NCBI GenBank assembly: GCA_033064195.1
Contig: JARBJD010000283.1
Coordinates: 32,979-96,978, forward strand
Direction: 5' to 3'
DNA from: Blattamonas nauphoetae
Taxonomy: Eukaryota; Preaxostyla; Oxymonadida
DNA length: 64,000 nucleotides
The notes below the pieces were generated by a model. It worked only from the letters and a program-made list of their open reading frames with translations. It searched no databases and had not been told where the DNA came from. Below are positions 21,401 through 31,300 of this stretch, piece after piece. Numbering within the stretch: the stretch's first letter is position 1; each line of letters opens with the position of its first letter. The position numbers and the translations under genes are program-made.

Positions 21401-22824
21401 CGCTGAGTGGGGGAGATGGGACGAGGGAGCATCGGAATGGTTGGATTGTGTTGGAAGATGAGTCTGTGTTCTTCGTTCCGATTCTGTCGCGGAACGAGAA
21501 GGGAGCCGAACGAGACAAGGTTGGGAAGGAGTTTCGGTTGAGTGTGACGGGCGAGTTTCTGATTCCGTGTGGATTGTGGTTGGAAGTGTTCTCGATTTGG
21601 GAGAAGAAAGAACACTCGACTCTACCGATCGCTCTCTCCGAATCCAACACTGTGGACTGGGCAGAAACATCGCTCGTGGTGAGATTGACTGATGCCGAGT
21701 TGAACTCGCTCGAATCGAAAATGGAGTGGCGAGCTCGCTTGGTGTTTGGAGGAGGATTTCGAACACCGAATTCAGTTTTGGTGAAGATGAGCTCAGCGGA
21801 CGAAAGAAAAGCGCAGTTTTCGATTCACAAAGTGTGGATTCTTCCGCTGATCATCGCATCGAGTGTGGGTCTGGTGTTGTTGATGGGTGTGTTGTTTGTG
21901 ATTGTTCTCTGTCGACGTCACAAGAAGAAGAAGGAAAATGAGAAGAAAGTGGAATTGAACGAGATGGACGAGGCAGCGTTGATTTTGAAGATGGAAGTGC
22001 GTGAGGAGTTGAGAGGAGAGGAGGGGTTCTCGTCGGCAAACATGGTGAAGATTGGGGAGAACTCGATTGTTGGAGACGAGTCGAATGGAATGGAGGAGAA
22101 GGGGATTCGGAAGGGAGAGAGTGAGGTTGTGGAAACACGACGAGTGATTCGGTTTGGCGAGGACAAAGAAACGACGATTGTGTTCCGAAACGACACGCTG
22201 TTCAACCGTCTGCACAAGGTCGGAGGAGAGAGGGGAAGGATGAGGAAAGAGGAGAAGGAGAAGATTGCGCGAGAACTGGTGCGTCTGGTGAACTCGATGC
22301 GAAAGAACTTGGACAACCTCGGGGCTCTGACTCGGATCTCGCCCCACACGATCCTGCTGGACAGGGACAACACGGTTATGCTTGAGACGCGGGAGGGAGC
22401 GGGAGTCGGGGAAGGGACTGAGAGGAACCAAAACGAGAATGAGATGTGTTTTTTTCGGTTTGAGCCGCTGTGCGATGGACACGAGGGAAAGCGATGGCAA
22501 GCACCGGAGCTGAGGGAGAATGGTGGGATTGATGTGGAGAAGGCGGCAGTGTTCAGCCTGGGCCTGGTGTTTTGGGAGATGGAGACAGAGACAGTTCCGT
22601 TCTGCGAGGTGGACAGCACAAACGCACAGCGGCTGCTGGGACTGGGATTTGGGCCTTCGACAGAGCGTGGAGTGATGGACTCGATGGGGCAGCTTGTGGA
22701 GAAGTGCCTGTGTCTGAAAGTGGAATCGCGGATTGGGCTGAACGAGTTGGTGGAAGCGCTGGACTCGACAACGCTTTTCTCGGACACAGCCACTCTGATG
22801 GGCGAGGACCCACTTGCGATGTGA
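15493..22824 (+). CDS. giant type I membrane receptor with beta-helix, Ig/TIG-like repeats and pseudokinase tail
   Basis: A single 7.3-kb exon encodes 2443 aa. Residues 1-20 form a signal peptide ending near a Cys. Residues ~90-560 and ~1830-2080 have the Ser/Asn/Cys-rich, short-strand pattern of pectin-lyase-like parallel beta-helices. Between ~640 and ~1780 lie about ten repeats of ~100 aa. Each opens with a Pro-x-hydrophobic motif (for example APAITKVGSIEF, EPTRLTRII, PPTITAITAHF) and resembles TIG/IPT Ig-like domains. One TM helix at ~2117-2139 is followed by an RRHKKKK stop-transfer. The cytoplasmic tail has a kinase C-lobe remnant: RISPHTILLDRD at the catalytic-loop position, an APE-like RWQAPEL near 2335-2341 and VFSLGLVFWEM near 2352. 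HRD and DFG are missing and the N-lobe is short, so a pseudokinase is expected. Probable role is surface adhesion or sensing. Confidence 0.85.
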   Translation: MLVFILTHFTLFVLSCPHPSSSLTTPSASRQPLSPLAAVLQLSPNAELRLNRPIFLPRGGFHTQNLEVDSLTLSLMGNSTSLHPTQQTRLDEVYGKSVVKEETLFRVTNSTVNLIELSLVVVEWDGSVASLSSSTASVESCKIESNIDNCAFLLVDSDFGGSSIVFRSCRHSSTSNYLRPLVGSSRSSRMERENLKSQKRSNRVDGRWSHTIVGFGMDLNSCELIGGTGPLFSMDGDSTIVVLAQTRMRNMTASSRSSPHLTTPSMQNIVGCEVTESTNHLSGTCVQTEQSGGSLLCSNTTFSSCLTSLTPSTGPPTFTLQHFSTPTTLTSSAALQNFTRCTFIDCSTSAVGGAISSVSKDTSLSISESSFLRCSAPINTLNGGAIYYRPAVSSNSFIVASSTFMRCSSYAGGSFYGSNCFDVSISNCFFHLSSSSLCGGAIDISYRSAPILFTNSVFSECSTGTNGGAIHVNERNPISLKSLLFRKCETLNNGHGHDLSLYNTGSSVLPSSNFDSCESTSKTPNTYLSLNSAACSLIPKTKNTVDLEWMKCSVSTIKDAITLKVSKVISGTMMMLVSNENGYDAFDEHSPPAAPRLLSFPFASSDESTITVGIRDTEVLQERSTYSVLSAAIYDSDVMVGSTSFVTPSIPRIHSISCRIGSGVDHGWVKMVGQRLVSGRYSVTLKGVTNFALDMTFEEGEGIQESTEMLIKLFGEGSKLKLGDDYEVESVTQKDTSTQIRLDPSTITLTIPTAPAITKVGSIEFTDSTKKVVSIELIGHFLSSSPLVVTLQHTTLLTKVNVTMVASNSENGKAEGVVFGSEGKEVELLFGGKYEIVGGRDSSNSAILFSAGLFVDVPKEPARVMSMKGDADGVNWVVITVTGFGLSEGVEYELKLDGTDLSDELVKHSAIVKVRGGLSGSEIVWRAELYPLDATNPNQLRFGYCYCVEGQGGLVVEDGVSFSTPFEKARIEGVSGVVLSGDRTRAIVTFSGRAFEGSMGKGRVSKEDVTWDSLSGLVIVDRTTCKGEFSAGLVESERELEYKSEYKVVGVDGGNYVVEEDVKVVIPAAPIVKSALASITPSTNHHFTVSLTGENLPESGEFTAQFEGVTETVPITFSSRVGSTSSAIDLKTGSEFEFASTYELVALWNEETGEHILCNGVTMTTPDPPLLVKISNEVLSSEALVCVKVTLTVSGMTAEKYTLEVCDVADSSNRRIELSVEFVSTGETSVVVEFEVYGSSKVGYGKTYKVVGMWSSKVRAVVGEGVEFTIPSSPVRIESAKCDLFGSKTDATITLFGVGFPGGTDFWIGIQEWDEKTTAGVGSVIRLDGKISGIGNQSSCVVMGSVFGVVDPELKYETRFVIVSLEMVDTESFVNENVGFSVPAGPPRLTSLSLLSYSKDEKIAVFSAGSSDTSPNEQFVVSVTSDTPPLSHNITLTFPTASNGEGRGILFAGEGETADLEYGVLYRVTGVKDTLDNVIPFVPGLSFETMEEPTRLTRIIAPLSFSADQTRLLIGVTGRRLDTSKEYVVEMTDSADSSSASNVTMNHTLDGWRVSAVVFGESVDLTPTHSYCVSGFFESGSSTSLFFESISFIVPEPPTITAITAHFSSEMNTSVIVEVEGKHLPTDSSYIIHLKQTSITLPLTFSSDATGETEPISLIRSGGLWFNELFEVEKIALKSEPAVQIPFVACSFGPFSSPTDLTIFADSTGSTDELSFGSASDPAKSVGLVFSVLEELRVRKARVCVMVSAEMEIGLDVSSMRLELRNDVIPHPTLRLRPSRVVEGMVRGTGTLEMESLTIEGSDEWKERGVSLVWMSGGFVEMKDVIVKWIESSSPLLSLSSLSLALFSDISFRSEGLSVFARVSNTSNMTLKSCSLTGSSSSPPSASTVSHTRNEGLCSWSGGVIELLDTDLDVISCQFEHLRQGGISMRNGRVEIHSSSFAKNVAGESEFPSVGQNIVCRGSGSVVIESLSGGDGTREHRNGWIVLEDESVFFVPILSRNEKGAERDKVGKEFRLSVTGEFLIPCGLWLEVFSIWEKKEHSTLPIALSESNTVDWAETSLVVRLTDAELNSLESKMEWRARLVFGGGFRTPNSVLVKMSSADERKAQFSIHKVWILPLIIASSVGLVLLMGVLFVIVLCRRHKKKKENEKKVELNEMDEAALILKMEVREELRGEEGFSSANMVKIGENSIVGDESNGMEEKGIRKGESEVVETRRVIRFGEDKETTIVFRNDTLFNRLHKVGGERGRMRKEEKEKIARELVRLVNSMRKNLDNLGALTRISPHTILLDRDNTVMLETREGAGVGEGTERNQNENEMCFFRFEPLCDGHEGKRWQAPELRENGGIDVEKAAVFSLGLVFWEMETETVPFCEVDSTNAQRLLGLGFGPSTERGVMDSMGQLVEKCLCLKVESRIGLNELVEALDSTTLFSDTATLMGEDPLAM

Positions 22825-23361
22825 TTGGAGGCGTCTTGATTCGTTTCGTCGTTCTTTTTCCACATTTTGAGATTACACATTTGCTGTCTCGTATCGTTTC
22901 TGTTTCGTGTCATTTGTCACTCCATCATGAATCTTCGTTTTCTTCTCACCACTTGTCGTTCTGTGGTCGTCGAGTGAGATTTCAATGCACATCATTCATT
23001 TCATCTGTTTTTGGAGATTCAAGCTCTTGCTCTCTCGGGGACAGATTGGTTCTTTTTCTTACATAAAATCTTCTTTTCTATTCGTATTCACTAGATTTTC
23101 TGTCAAAACGGAGAACGATGAACAATGTTGAAATGATTCCGAAAAACACAATTGTGAAGTGATAGTGTTAGGGAATCATCATCTTCAAGGATCGATCACC
23201 ATAATTTTTTTTATTCAGAAACCGTGATTGTTTTCAGAAATCAAGATGAAATGATCTTTCTTAAACGAAGATAACTCAAGATTGAAAGAAGAAGAAAGTC
23301 GAATGGTTGTGAAAATCAAGATTTAAAGAAGAAAATCAAATGGTTGATAAAAGTAAGATTT
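22825..23361. other. convergent intergenic region
   Basis: Lies between the 3' ends of the receptor gene (plus) and the ABC transporter gene (minus). AT-rich, with no recognisable gene or terminator-like structure. Confidence 0.5.
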
Positions 23362-26300
23362 TCATTGGTTCAATGATTCCAGCAAGCTGTTGAATGCGGA
23401 ATTTGGATTCGCTTTCAAGTTTTGTGGAGTGTCATATTCGGAAATCTCACCCTGGTCCATAACCAAGATTCTGTCGGAGTCTAGAATCGTATTCAATCTG
23501 TGTGCAATGACAATGACAGTTATTCCATTGAATTGCTCTCTGATTGTTGTTTGGATTTTGGCATCTGTTTCTGCGTCCACATTGGCTGTTGCTTCGTCCA
23601 TCACCACCACACGACAATTGTTCAGCATGGCCCTGCCAAAACACAACAATTGTCTCTGTCCAGCTGAGAAGTTGCTTCCTCCCTCAGCTACTTGTGAATC
23701 CAATCCCAGTGGTAATTCTGCAATCGCATCTCTCATCTCAATCATCTCCAAAACTTCCCAAATACGATCGTCGCTGGCCTTCCCTTCAATGTCCAAGTTG
23801 TATCGAATTGTCCCCGTGAATAGTGTTGGATCCTGTGGAATGATGGCAACAGACTTCCTGACTCGATGAATGTCAAGCTTCGAAATGTCGACTCCGTCAA
23901 TCAGAATTCGGCCACTATTTGGTTCTTTAGTAAGATCAGGATCAACCAAAAAGCCTGTTTCTGGATCAATAATCTTTGGAGCATGTTTCGGTTCAAGTTC
24001 AACCAGCCGGAAAAGAGCGAAAAGAAGCGATGACTTCCCAGCTCCTGTCCTTCCACAAACACCAATCTTCTCTCCTCCATTGATTTCGAAGTTCACGCCT
24101 TTCAACACAAACGGAAGGCCTGGTCGATATTTAAAGCGGACTTGATCAAACGTCACATCTCCTCGTTCTGGCCAGCTTTCGGGCACTTCCAGTTCGTGTC
24201 CTTGTGCTTCCTGTGGCAGATTCGATGAGTAATGGTTCACCCGTTCAAAACCTGTCATTTTTGATTCCAAATCGACATTCTGTTGGATAAGCGTGATTGC
24301 CATGTTGGCGAACGTCATGCTCGACATGATTGCAACTGACAGTTTGGAAGCATCCATGAAGAACCATCCAATCAGCACGACTCCCGTTGTGAGGAGGGAG
24401 GAGATGAATGAGGAGTACATTGTGGCAGATTTCATGCTCACGCGAAAGAGAATGAAGGGAACTGAAAGCTCGTCGTTTGCTTTGTAGAATCTCTCCTTCC
24501 ACTCATCCTCCTTTCCATAACTCCGGATTGTGGTCAATCCTGCCCCAGTAACCGTCTCTGCGAAGATGGACAACACTGGAGAGCGTGCGATGGCTTCTAA
24601 ACGCATCAGATTTCGACTCACCCGAGAATAGAACACAAGGACGAGGTAGTACAGGAAGAGCACTGGGATTCCGATTGCGAGGAACCAAACTGTGTTCACA
24701 GCCACGATCACGATCTGTCCGATCAGGTTGATCCAAAGAGCCAGGACTTGAAACACACGAGCGACGAGGAATTGGTCGACAAGAGGGATGTCGCCTGTGA
24801 ATCTGTTCAGAATACGTCCCATGGGTGTTGTGTCGAAAAATGAAACTGGACACTTCATCACACTGTCCAGCAATCTGTCGTGATTGATCCGAGCTGCTCG
24901 TCCTGCTCCTGCACACGCAAAGAAGGTTCGGACGAACAGGATCGCAAAAATACCAATTGTGATGAACCCAAAAATCCCAACCTTCCACCAGAACGTGAGT
25001 GATGGGAAAGCAGTCGTTGATCCGATAATCCCCAACCACCAAGTGGAGACGGGAATCGCAGCCTCAGCAAGGATGATGATAACAAGGAACAGAATGGCGA
25101 GTGGAGCAGGCAGGAGTGTTGCGATGTATTTGGCGTAAGATGAGAGCTTCACGGATCCTGTCTCCTGTTCCTCTTCTGTCAGGATCTTCATTCCATTGCC
25201 ATCTGATTTCTTTGCTCCATCCTTTTCGTCAGCCTTGCCCTTCTTTTCTCCGTTTTTCTCCGCTTTGTTGAGTGGTTTGCTGGTTTTGATGAAAAATTCG
25301 TCGAAGTCGATGCCCTGTTCTCGGATGTCTTCGTATGTGCCTTGTGCTGTGATTCTCCCATTATCAATAACCACCACATTGTCTGCTCTTTCCAGAAATT
25401 GGAGCTGGTTGGTCATCAAAATCACTGTCTTCCCTTTCAACACTCCACAAATACATTCGTCCATCAGAACTCGCCCAACATGTGCATCAACAGCCGAAAG
25501 AGGGTCGTCCAGAATGACAATGTCTTTGTTTGAGTATACCGCTCTTGCCAGCTGGATTCTCGCTTTCTGTCCTCCACTCATATTCACCCCCTTCTCTCCA
25601 ATCGCTGTCTGGTCGCCAGCCGAAAATTGTTGAAAGTCTGCCTGGAGAGCACACACACGAACTGTCTCGTCGTATCTATCTTTGTCGAAAGGAGCGCCGA
25701 AGGTGATGTTGCCTCGGACTGTGTCATTGATGATCCAAGGCACTTGTGGGCAGTACGTGCACGACCCATCCATTCTGACACTCCCTGCTGTTCGTTCGAT
25801 GTCTCCGACGATGGCCGAGCCAATTGACGATTTGCCACTTCCCACTTCTCCCACAATCATTGTCAGTGACCCTTTTGGGATGGTCAGGTTGATGTCGAGA
25901 AGTGTTGGACCGTTGGATCTGGATCGGGAGCTGAGTGAGGAAGATGGGCGTGAGGGTGATGGAGAGTAGGATGGAGTGACTGCTGGATTGATCGTGGGTG
26001 AGGATGGGACTTCTTGGTTGTTTGAGTCGTTTGTGTCTTTCTGAGCCGGTGCATCTTGGAACACTTCCGACTTTTGCTCTTTTTGATATTCTGCTGGCGA
26101 AGTGTTGGGCGATTTCAACGTCTGAGCGGACTCAACTTGGACAAGATTTGTTGTTCTCTCCTTTTCAGGATCAGGATTCGATTGGGAATCCATTGCTGCC
26201 ATCTTCTTGTTCTCCTTTTTCCTTCTCTCTGCTTCCTTCTTCGCTCTGGTGACCTCTGCTCCAGTCAGAGGCACAGGAGGTGCTGCTCCCCACTGAAACT

Positions 26301-27959
26301 CTCCTCCGACAATCTCCAGCGCGTTCTTCTCATCCATCGTCTTCCCTCCTTGAGCTGCATCTGTCACCTCCAGTTCTGGGAGCCACAAAAACTGAGAAAT
26401 TCGCTGAGTGTTGATCCGAACGTTGTTGGCTGCTTCGATGAACATTGGGAGTTGAGTGGTTGGGGCTGTCATCATTGTGATGTACGAAAGCATCGGCATG
26501 ACGACTGTCGCGAAGTTTGTCGCGTCTGAAGAGAACACCGCGCAATACACAGAGAATGTTGACAACTGCACAATGTTTGGAGTGATTCGCATGATTGCTG
26601 AACCTGTCTGCATCAGAAACTGTTGATGTTGGACCGCTTTGATCTGCCCCTTCCGAGATTGGTTGATTGTCGCCTTGAACACTTCTTCCAATCCTGTGTA
26701 TTTGACAACTCTGATGCCCTGGAGTGTCTCGTTTGTGATTCTGTTCCGACTGTCGTTGAACGCCATGTACAACTTGACGTATGTCATCATTTTGCTGATC
26801 AACATTGTGCTGGGGATGAGCATGAGGAGCGAGACAGCCAGTGGGATCACAACGACCCATTTGAAATCGATCACAATGAACACCAGAGGAACGATAAAGT
26901 TCGCAGGAAGTGTGAACAACATGATGAACATCTGGATCTGCTCCGCGACAATCCTGGAATCCGTTGAAACGAGTGACAAGATTCGTCCAGTGTCAGCCGA
27001 GCCTGCCGAAGACAAATTCTTGATCCGAAACACTTTGTCATAGATCACTCCCACCATCGCCGATCGAATCCGAGCTGCGAAGTGAAAGATGAGTCGGAAG
27101 CCGTTGGAGTCGAGGAGGGCTGTGACAGCAGGAGAGAGAAGGAGCCAAATCGCATCCAGGTAGGGAAATTTGTTGCTGCCTTCACTTCCTCCTGTGCTGC
27201 TGTGCAGTGCCTTTGCCACAATCGCCGCGAGAAGTCGTTTTGACATGAAAGGTTGCATGACACTGAGCGCAGTGCTGAACAACGAATAGTGGGAGTTGGT
27301 GAAGAGAGAGGAGAAGAGTTAGATTGAAGATGAGACAGACCTGACAAGAAGGAGGCCGACTCCAACTGGAATGGTGTAAGATGATTGAGATGTGAACAAC
27401 ATCGACAGAAGATTTGGGAATTTTGGAGGTTTTTCTTTGATTCTGACAACATGAGAAGAGACAATACCCAAAAAACACAGAACTTGGATGAAAAGCAGAA
27501 AATCACAAACCCATTGTCCTCCTCTCTCCTTCTCTCGAAATCTTTCTTCTTCTGATCGTATTCTCTGAATCCCTGTCGATATTTGGGCATTAGTCTCTCT
27601 GTTGCCGGTCTGGCAGCATCAAACGAATGCACTCTCCACATGTCTCTGTCAGTGATTGGATGACACATGCACAAATATTGAAACATAAAGCAGAAGAAAA
27701 GGTTTGCGAGGCAACAATGTTCTTCTTCCCCATTGGGCATTCTTTTGATCTCTTCTGGTTCTTTCGTTGAATGATCCTCAGAGTGATCACTGGAATTTGT
27801 GGGTAAATCGACTTGTTCTGTTGTTGGCCCTGCATTGCCAGTTGAATTTGGATTGGTCTGGTTATGAACGTTGGATGTTTGTTCGTTTGCATCCATTGCT
27901 TTATTTTGGAATTGTTGTTGAGACTGATCTGATGATGAAGACTCAGAAACGAAATTCAT
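23362..27959 (-). CDS. ABCC/MRP-family ABC transporter
   Basis: A full-length exporter of 1487 aa. Exons as read on the minus strand: 27959-27511, 27442-27341 and 27274-23362; introns of 68 and 66 bases, both GT..AG, and the joined frame closes exactly. Order: polar Gln/Asn-rich N-terminus, first membrane domain (~150-500), NBD1 with Walker A GEVGSGKSS (K665), signature SGGQKARIQLARA and ILDDPLSAVDAHVG, a charged linker, second membrane domain (~920-1200), and NBD2 with GRTGAGKSS (K1264), signature FSAGQRQLLCFGRA and VMDEATANVDAETD. This half-to-half asymmetry and the DDPLSAVD motif are typical of subfamily C. There is no extra N-terminal MSD0, so it is a short MRP. Likely substrates are conjugated organic anions, but the sequence does not say. 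It shares a 385-bp divergent intergenic region with the OSCA-like gene. Confidence 0.95.
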
Positions 27960-28344
27960 GATTTTTTACCGCCCTTAACAAAGTCTAAGTTCCCGGCCCC
28001 GATGATTCCTTTTCCACAAACAATTTCGGGATTTTCTGGAAATGTGTAAGAAGACATTTTGAAACAGTCACAGATCTCATGACAGGAGGAAGTACCTCCG
28101 AAGCATCCCGGGTCTTGTTTTGTGTATAGTGGGTTTTCATCAAATCTCAGTCTTTTACATTCATCCTGAATTCGCATTTGTACGCACACATCTGGAATAT
28201 TGTGACAGTGTAAAGATGATTTCTTCCTTTTGGTCAGTATTATCCACAAAAATCTCCAAGATACTCTGATCATCCCCCAAGATCTTTCTTCTGAGTCTCT
28301 GACTCTCCGCTCGACTGTTCGATCCTGGCGATAGTTCATTTGCG
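27960..28344. promoter_or_regulatory. divergent promoter region
   Basis: The 385 bases between the ATG of the minus-strand ABC transporter and the ATG of the plus-strand channel gene must contain both promoters. A minus-strand frame runs through it into the channel gene (27956-28738), but it is antisense to a better supported exon and I treat it as chance. No motif was assigned. Confidence 0.4.
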
Positions 28345-31300
28345 ATGGATTGTCAGTCTCATTCCCAAACTCCGTCGCCAGCCCATTCTGACACTGACGT
28401 TGGGGAGTTTGACCAAATAAACTTATCATTGCCTTCCGTGTCTCAAAGGATGCCTTTTGTCCTGCCCAGTTCGCCTTTATTTCAACATCCCGTGGATCTT
28501 GGTCATCCTGATCTCCATGGAATGTCTTTCTTCCGACCTGGTTCACCTTTATTTCAACATTCTGTGGATATCGATAATCCTGACCTATACATATCGGCAA
28601 CTGCTTCTCAACAGCCTTTTCATGGTCAGACTCCCTCTTTACACCATTTTCAGTCTCATTCACCAGGATCATCTCCTCCCACCCCAATACAATCACCTTT
28701 TTTCCCACGTTTCTCCAATTCAACACACCCACAACCAAAATCTAGCCAAACTCCAATCAGAATCGGCTTGAGACACGTCATCCTCAGTGACGGGTCTGTC
28801 ATCTATCCCATAAATGGCTTCGTCTCCTTCCATTTCGCCCATAAAAACCTCGAAGTCAAGTTTGGAATCCCAAAGCCGCAGGACTCTCAAAGTCAGAGTT
28901 TTCAAACTGAAACACAACCTCCTTCACCAAAAGACAATCTTCAGACGACTTCAGAGACGCCATCCAGGAAAGAATTGAAGCATTACAAGGTTTGTGTCAT
29001 TCTTTCTGAACTCACTTCGTTCAGCTTCTGTTCCGAAGTCACATTGTGGAAACATGCCGAGCGATTCATGTTGATCGGAATAGCAAAATCGAACGAGATT
29101 TCTGGTTTTCTGATCTTCAGACTCGGCGTCGTGGAAAAAAGGATGAACAAGCACTTGTTGAATTTGAGAAATCATCGTGTGCACATTATCACCTTCTCTT
29201 TATTTATTATTGACACTTAGTTCAATGACATCGCGTAAAACAGATATCTACATCGCATTGATCCCATCAAAGCGTGTGGATATCCAAGAAGTCACTCCGA
29301 ATCCGCGGACAAGTGACAAAACTGTTCAGACCAATCTTGAACGTATTCCTCCATTCAATCGCCCGGGATTTGCTGAAAAATTCATTTTTCGGGTCGACGA
29401 GGAATTTTCTCGTGTGCAGAATTCACTTTCAAGGTTGTTCGGGACAAAATCCGAAAACTCTGAGTTATAACTCAGAAACCCTTGCGTTTTTTCGTTTAGG
29501 ACCTATACGACAAGTTTTTGCCTCAATTTTTTTTGTTGAAATGAGTCTTGGTTCATCCAGGAATTTGAATTTTGAAATCACAAAGATTCTTATGGATTTG
29601 CGATCCCAATGCCAATTGAACGAACATGGTGGGAAAAACTTCAAGTATATCCATGATTCATAATGAACCTTCTCATTTTTTTGTTTTCATTCAGATATCC
29701 CGAAAATATAAGGACCAATCAAGGATTATTCATCAAATTCGTTTTAGCAAGCATGGGAAACGATCATTCTGGCGTATGTTGATGGTTCTGTGTTTTTGAT
29801 CCTTTTTCTGACTGATTTTCATCGATTTTTCTTCGTTCATTCATTTTCCTGATCTTTCGGTTCACTCTCTTTGTCATTCCTGCCATCCTCATCTCCCTCA
29901 GAAATCATTAACAGTGATATCGAAACTCTCGGCCTTGGCCCTGGACTTGTCCTATACTTCAAACTTGAGGTCTTCTCTTCACATTCTCTTCTTTTAAGTC
30001 TCTTTCAATACTCATGACTTCTTTATTCATATTATATTCTTCAAATTGACTGTTATTTCGTCTTTTTCACTTATTTTTAGAGATATCTCGCGATTCTTTT
30101 CTTGTTTCTCTCGATTGCATCCGTAATTAGTACGGTCCTGTACGTTTTTGCATATCCTGGTTGGCGCGGCTTCAACGATTTTCTAACATGGACCTCCCTT
30201 GGAAACAGTGTCCGAGCATATTGGGAAGGGCAATATGACATTGTTTATCAAACGTATTCAATTCAATTTTCAAATCAGCCACTCTCAAACATTTCTTCAC
30301 ATATTTTCTGGCAATGGCTGTTGCTCTCTCCTCAACTCCTCTTTAGATTAATGATAATTCCTGAGTTACTCTTCTGCGTGATCTTTTGTATTGGGATATA
30401 CTACCTGAAGCCGAGACTCAAAGCCAAAGAAGAAGAAGTTGATGATGGATACCTCAGTGTTGGTGATTATTCTGTGTTTGTTCAACACATTCCTGATGAT
30501 ATTAAAGAAGCATCTGTTGTATGATCTCTTCTTTTCTCCACCTTTAATTTGTTCTTTCTCGATCCATCCATCAATCCAAGATTGCAGACCATTTTAGCCA
30601 ATATGGTGAGATATATTCGGTTTTGCTCTGCTACAATGTGAACAAATTCGCTTCAAACCAAAAAGAAATTGACAATTCATGCTTAATGGTATACCCAGCA
30701 TTCTTCATCGTTTTTGTAGTATTATGACGCTTCTGTCGCTGATACTGCTGTCAAAGAAGAAGACTTAATGATGAAACATGACTTATATGTCTCTCCTCAG
30801 CAACGAATGGTTTTTATCTTCTCTATCCAAACATTCAAACTTTAGATCGACTTTACACAAGTTTATCCTGACCAAGGATGCTGTGTTTCTCCCCTTCTCC
30901 GAACTTTGGGAATTCGGAAAGATAGAAGTTGAATTTCTTATATTCTTTCAGTATTTCTCATCTACCACCACAGTCTATCATTTCAAGCACTTGAAAGATC
31001 TCGGTGAACAGAGATTGAAATGGAGAAACCCAATTGAACGGCCCACAACTGGTATATCACTTTATTTTCAAGCAACGTCCCTGTTTTCCTTCGTTTCTTA
31101 CGTCTTTCATGGTCTCTCCTTCGCCAGGCGTTGCCTTCATCATCTTCATGCGAGCTCTCGACGCCAACAAATGTGCGGTCGATTATTCCAACAAACTCAA
31201 AGTCAATCTCTTCGGTGGATCCAAATCTCTTCCCACTGAAATGTCTGCTATCATCCTCGTGTCATTCTCTCCTGTTTTTCTCATCAGGCAACTTCAGGGC

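Noticed and set aside
15493..22824. Bacterial autotransporter or contamination
   Set aside because: There is no beta-barrel domain; a single TM helix with basic stop-transfer and a kinase-like tail indicate a eukaryotic type I membrane protein, and flanking genes have introns.
27956..28738. 260-codon minus-strand frame overlapping the channel gene start
   Set aside because: It overlaps a plus-strand exon that splices into a recognised gene, carries no motif, and would begin inside that exon.
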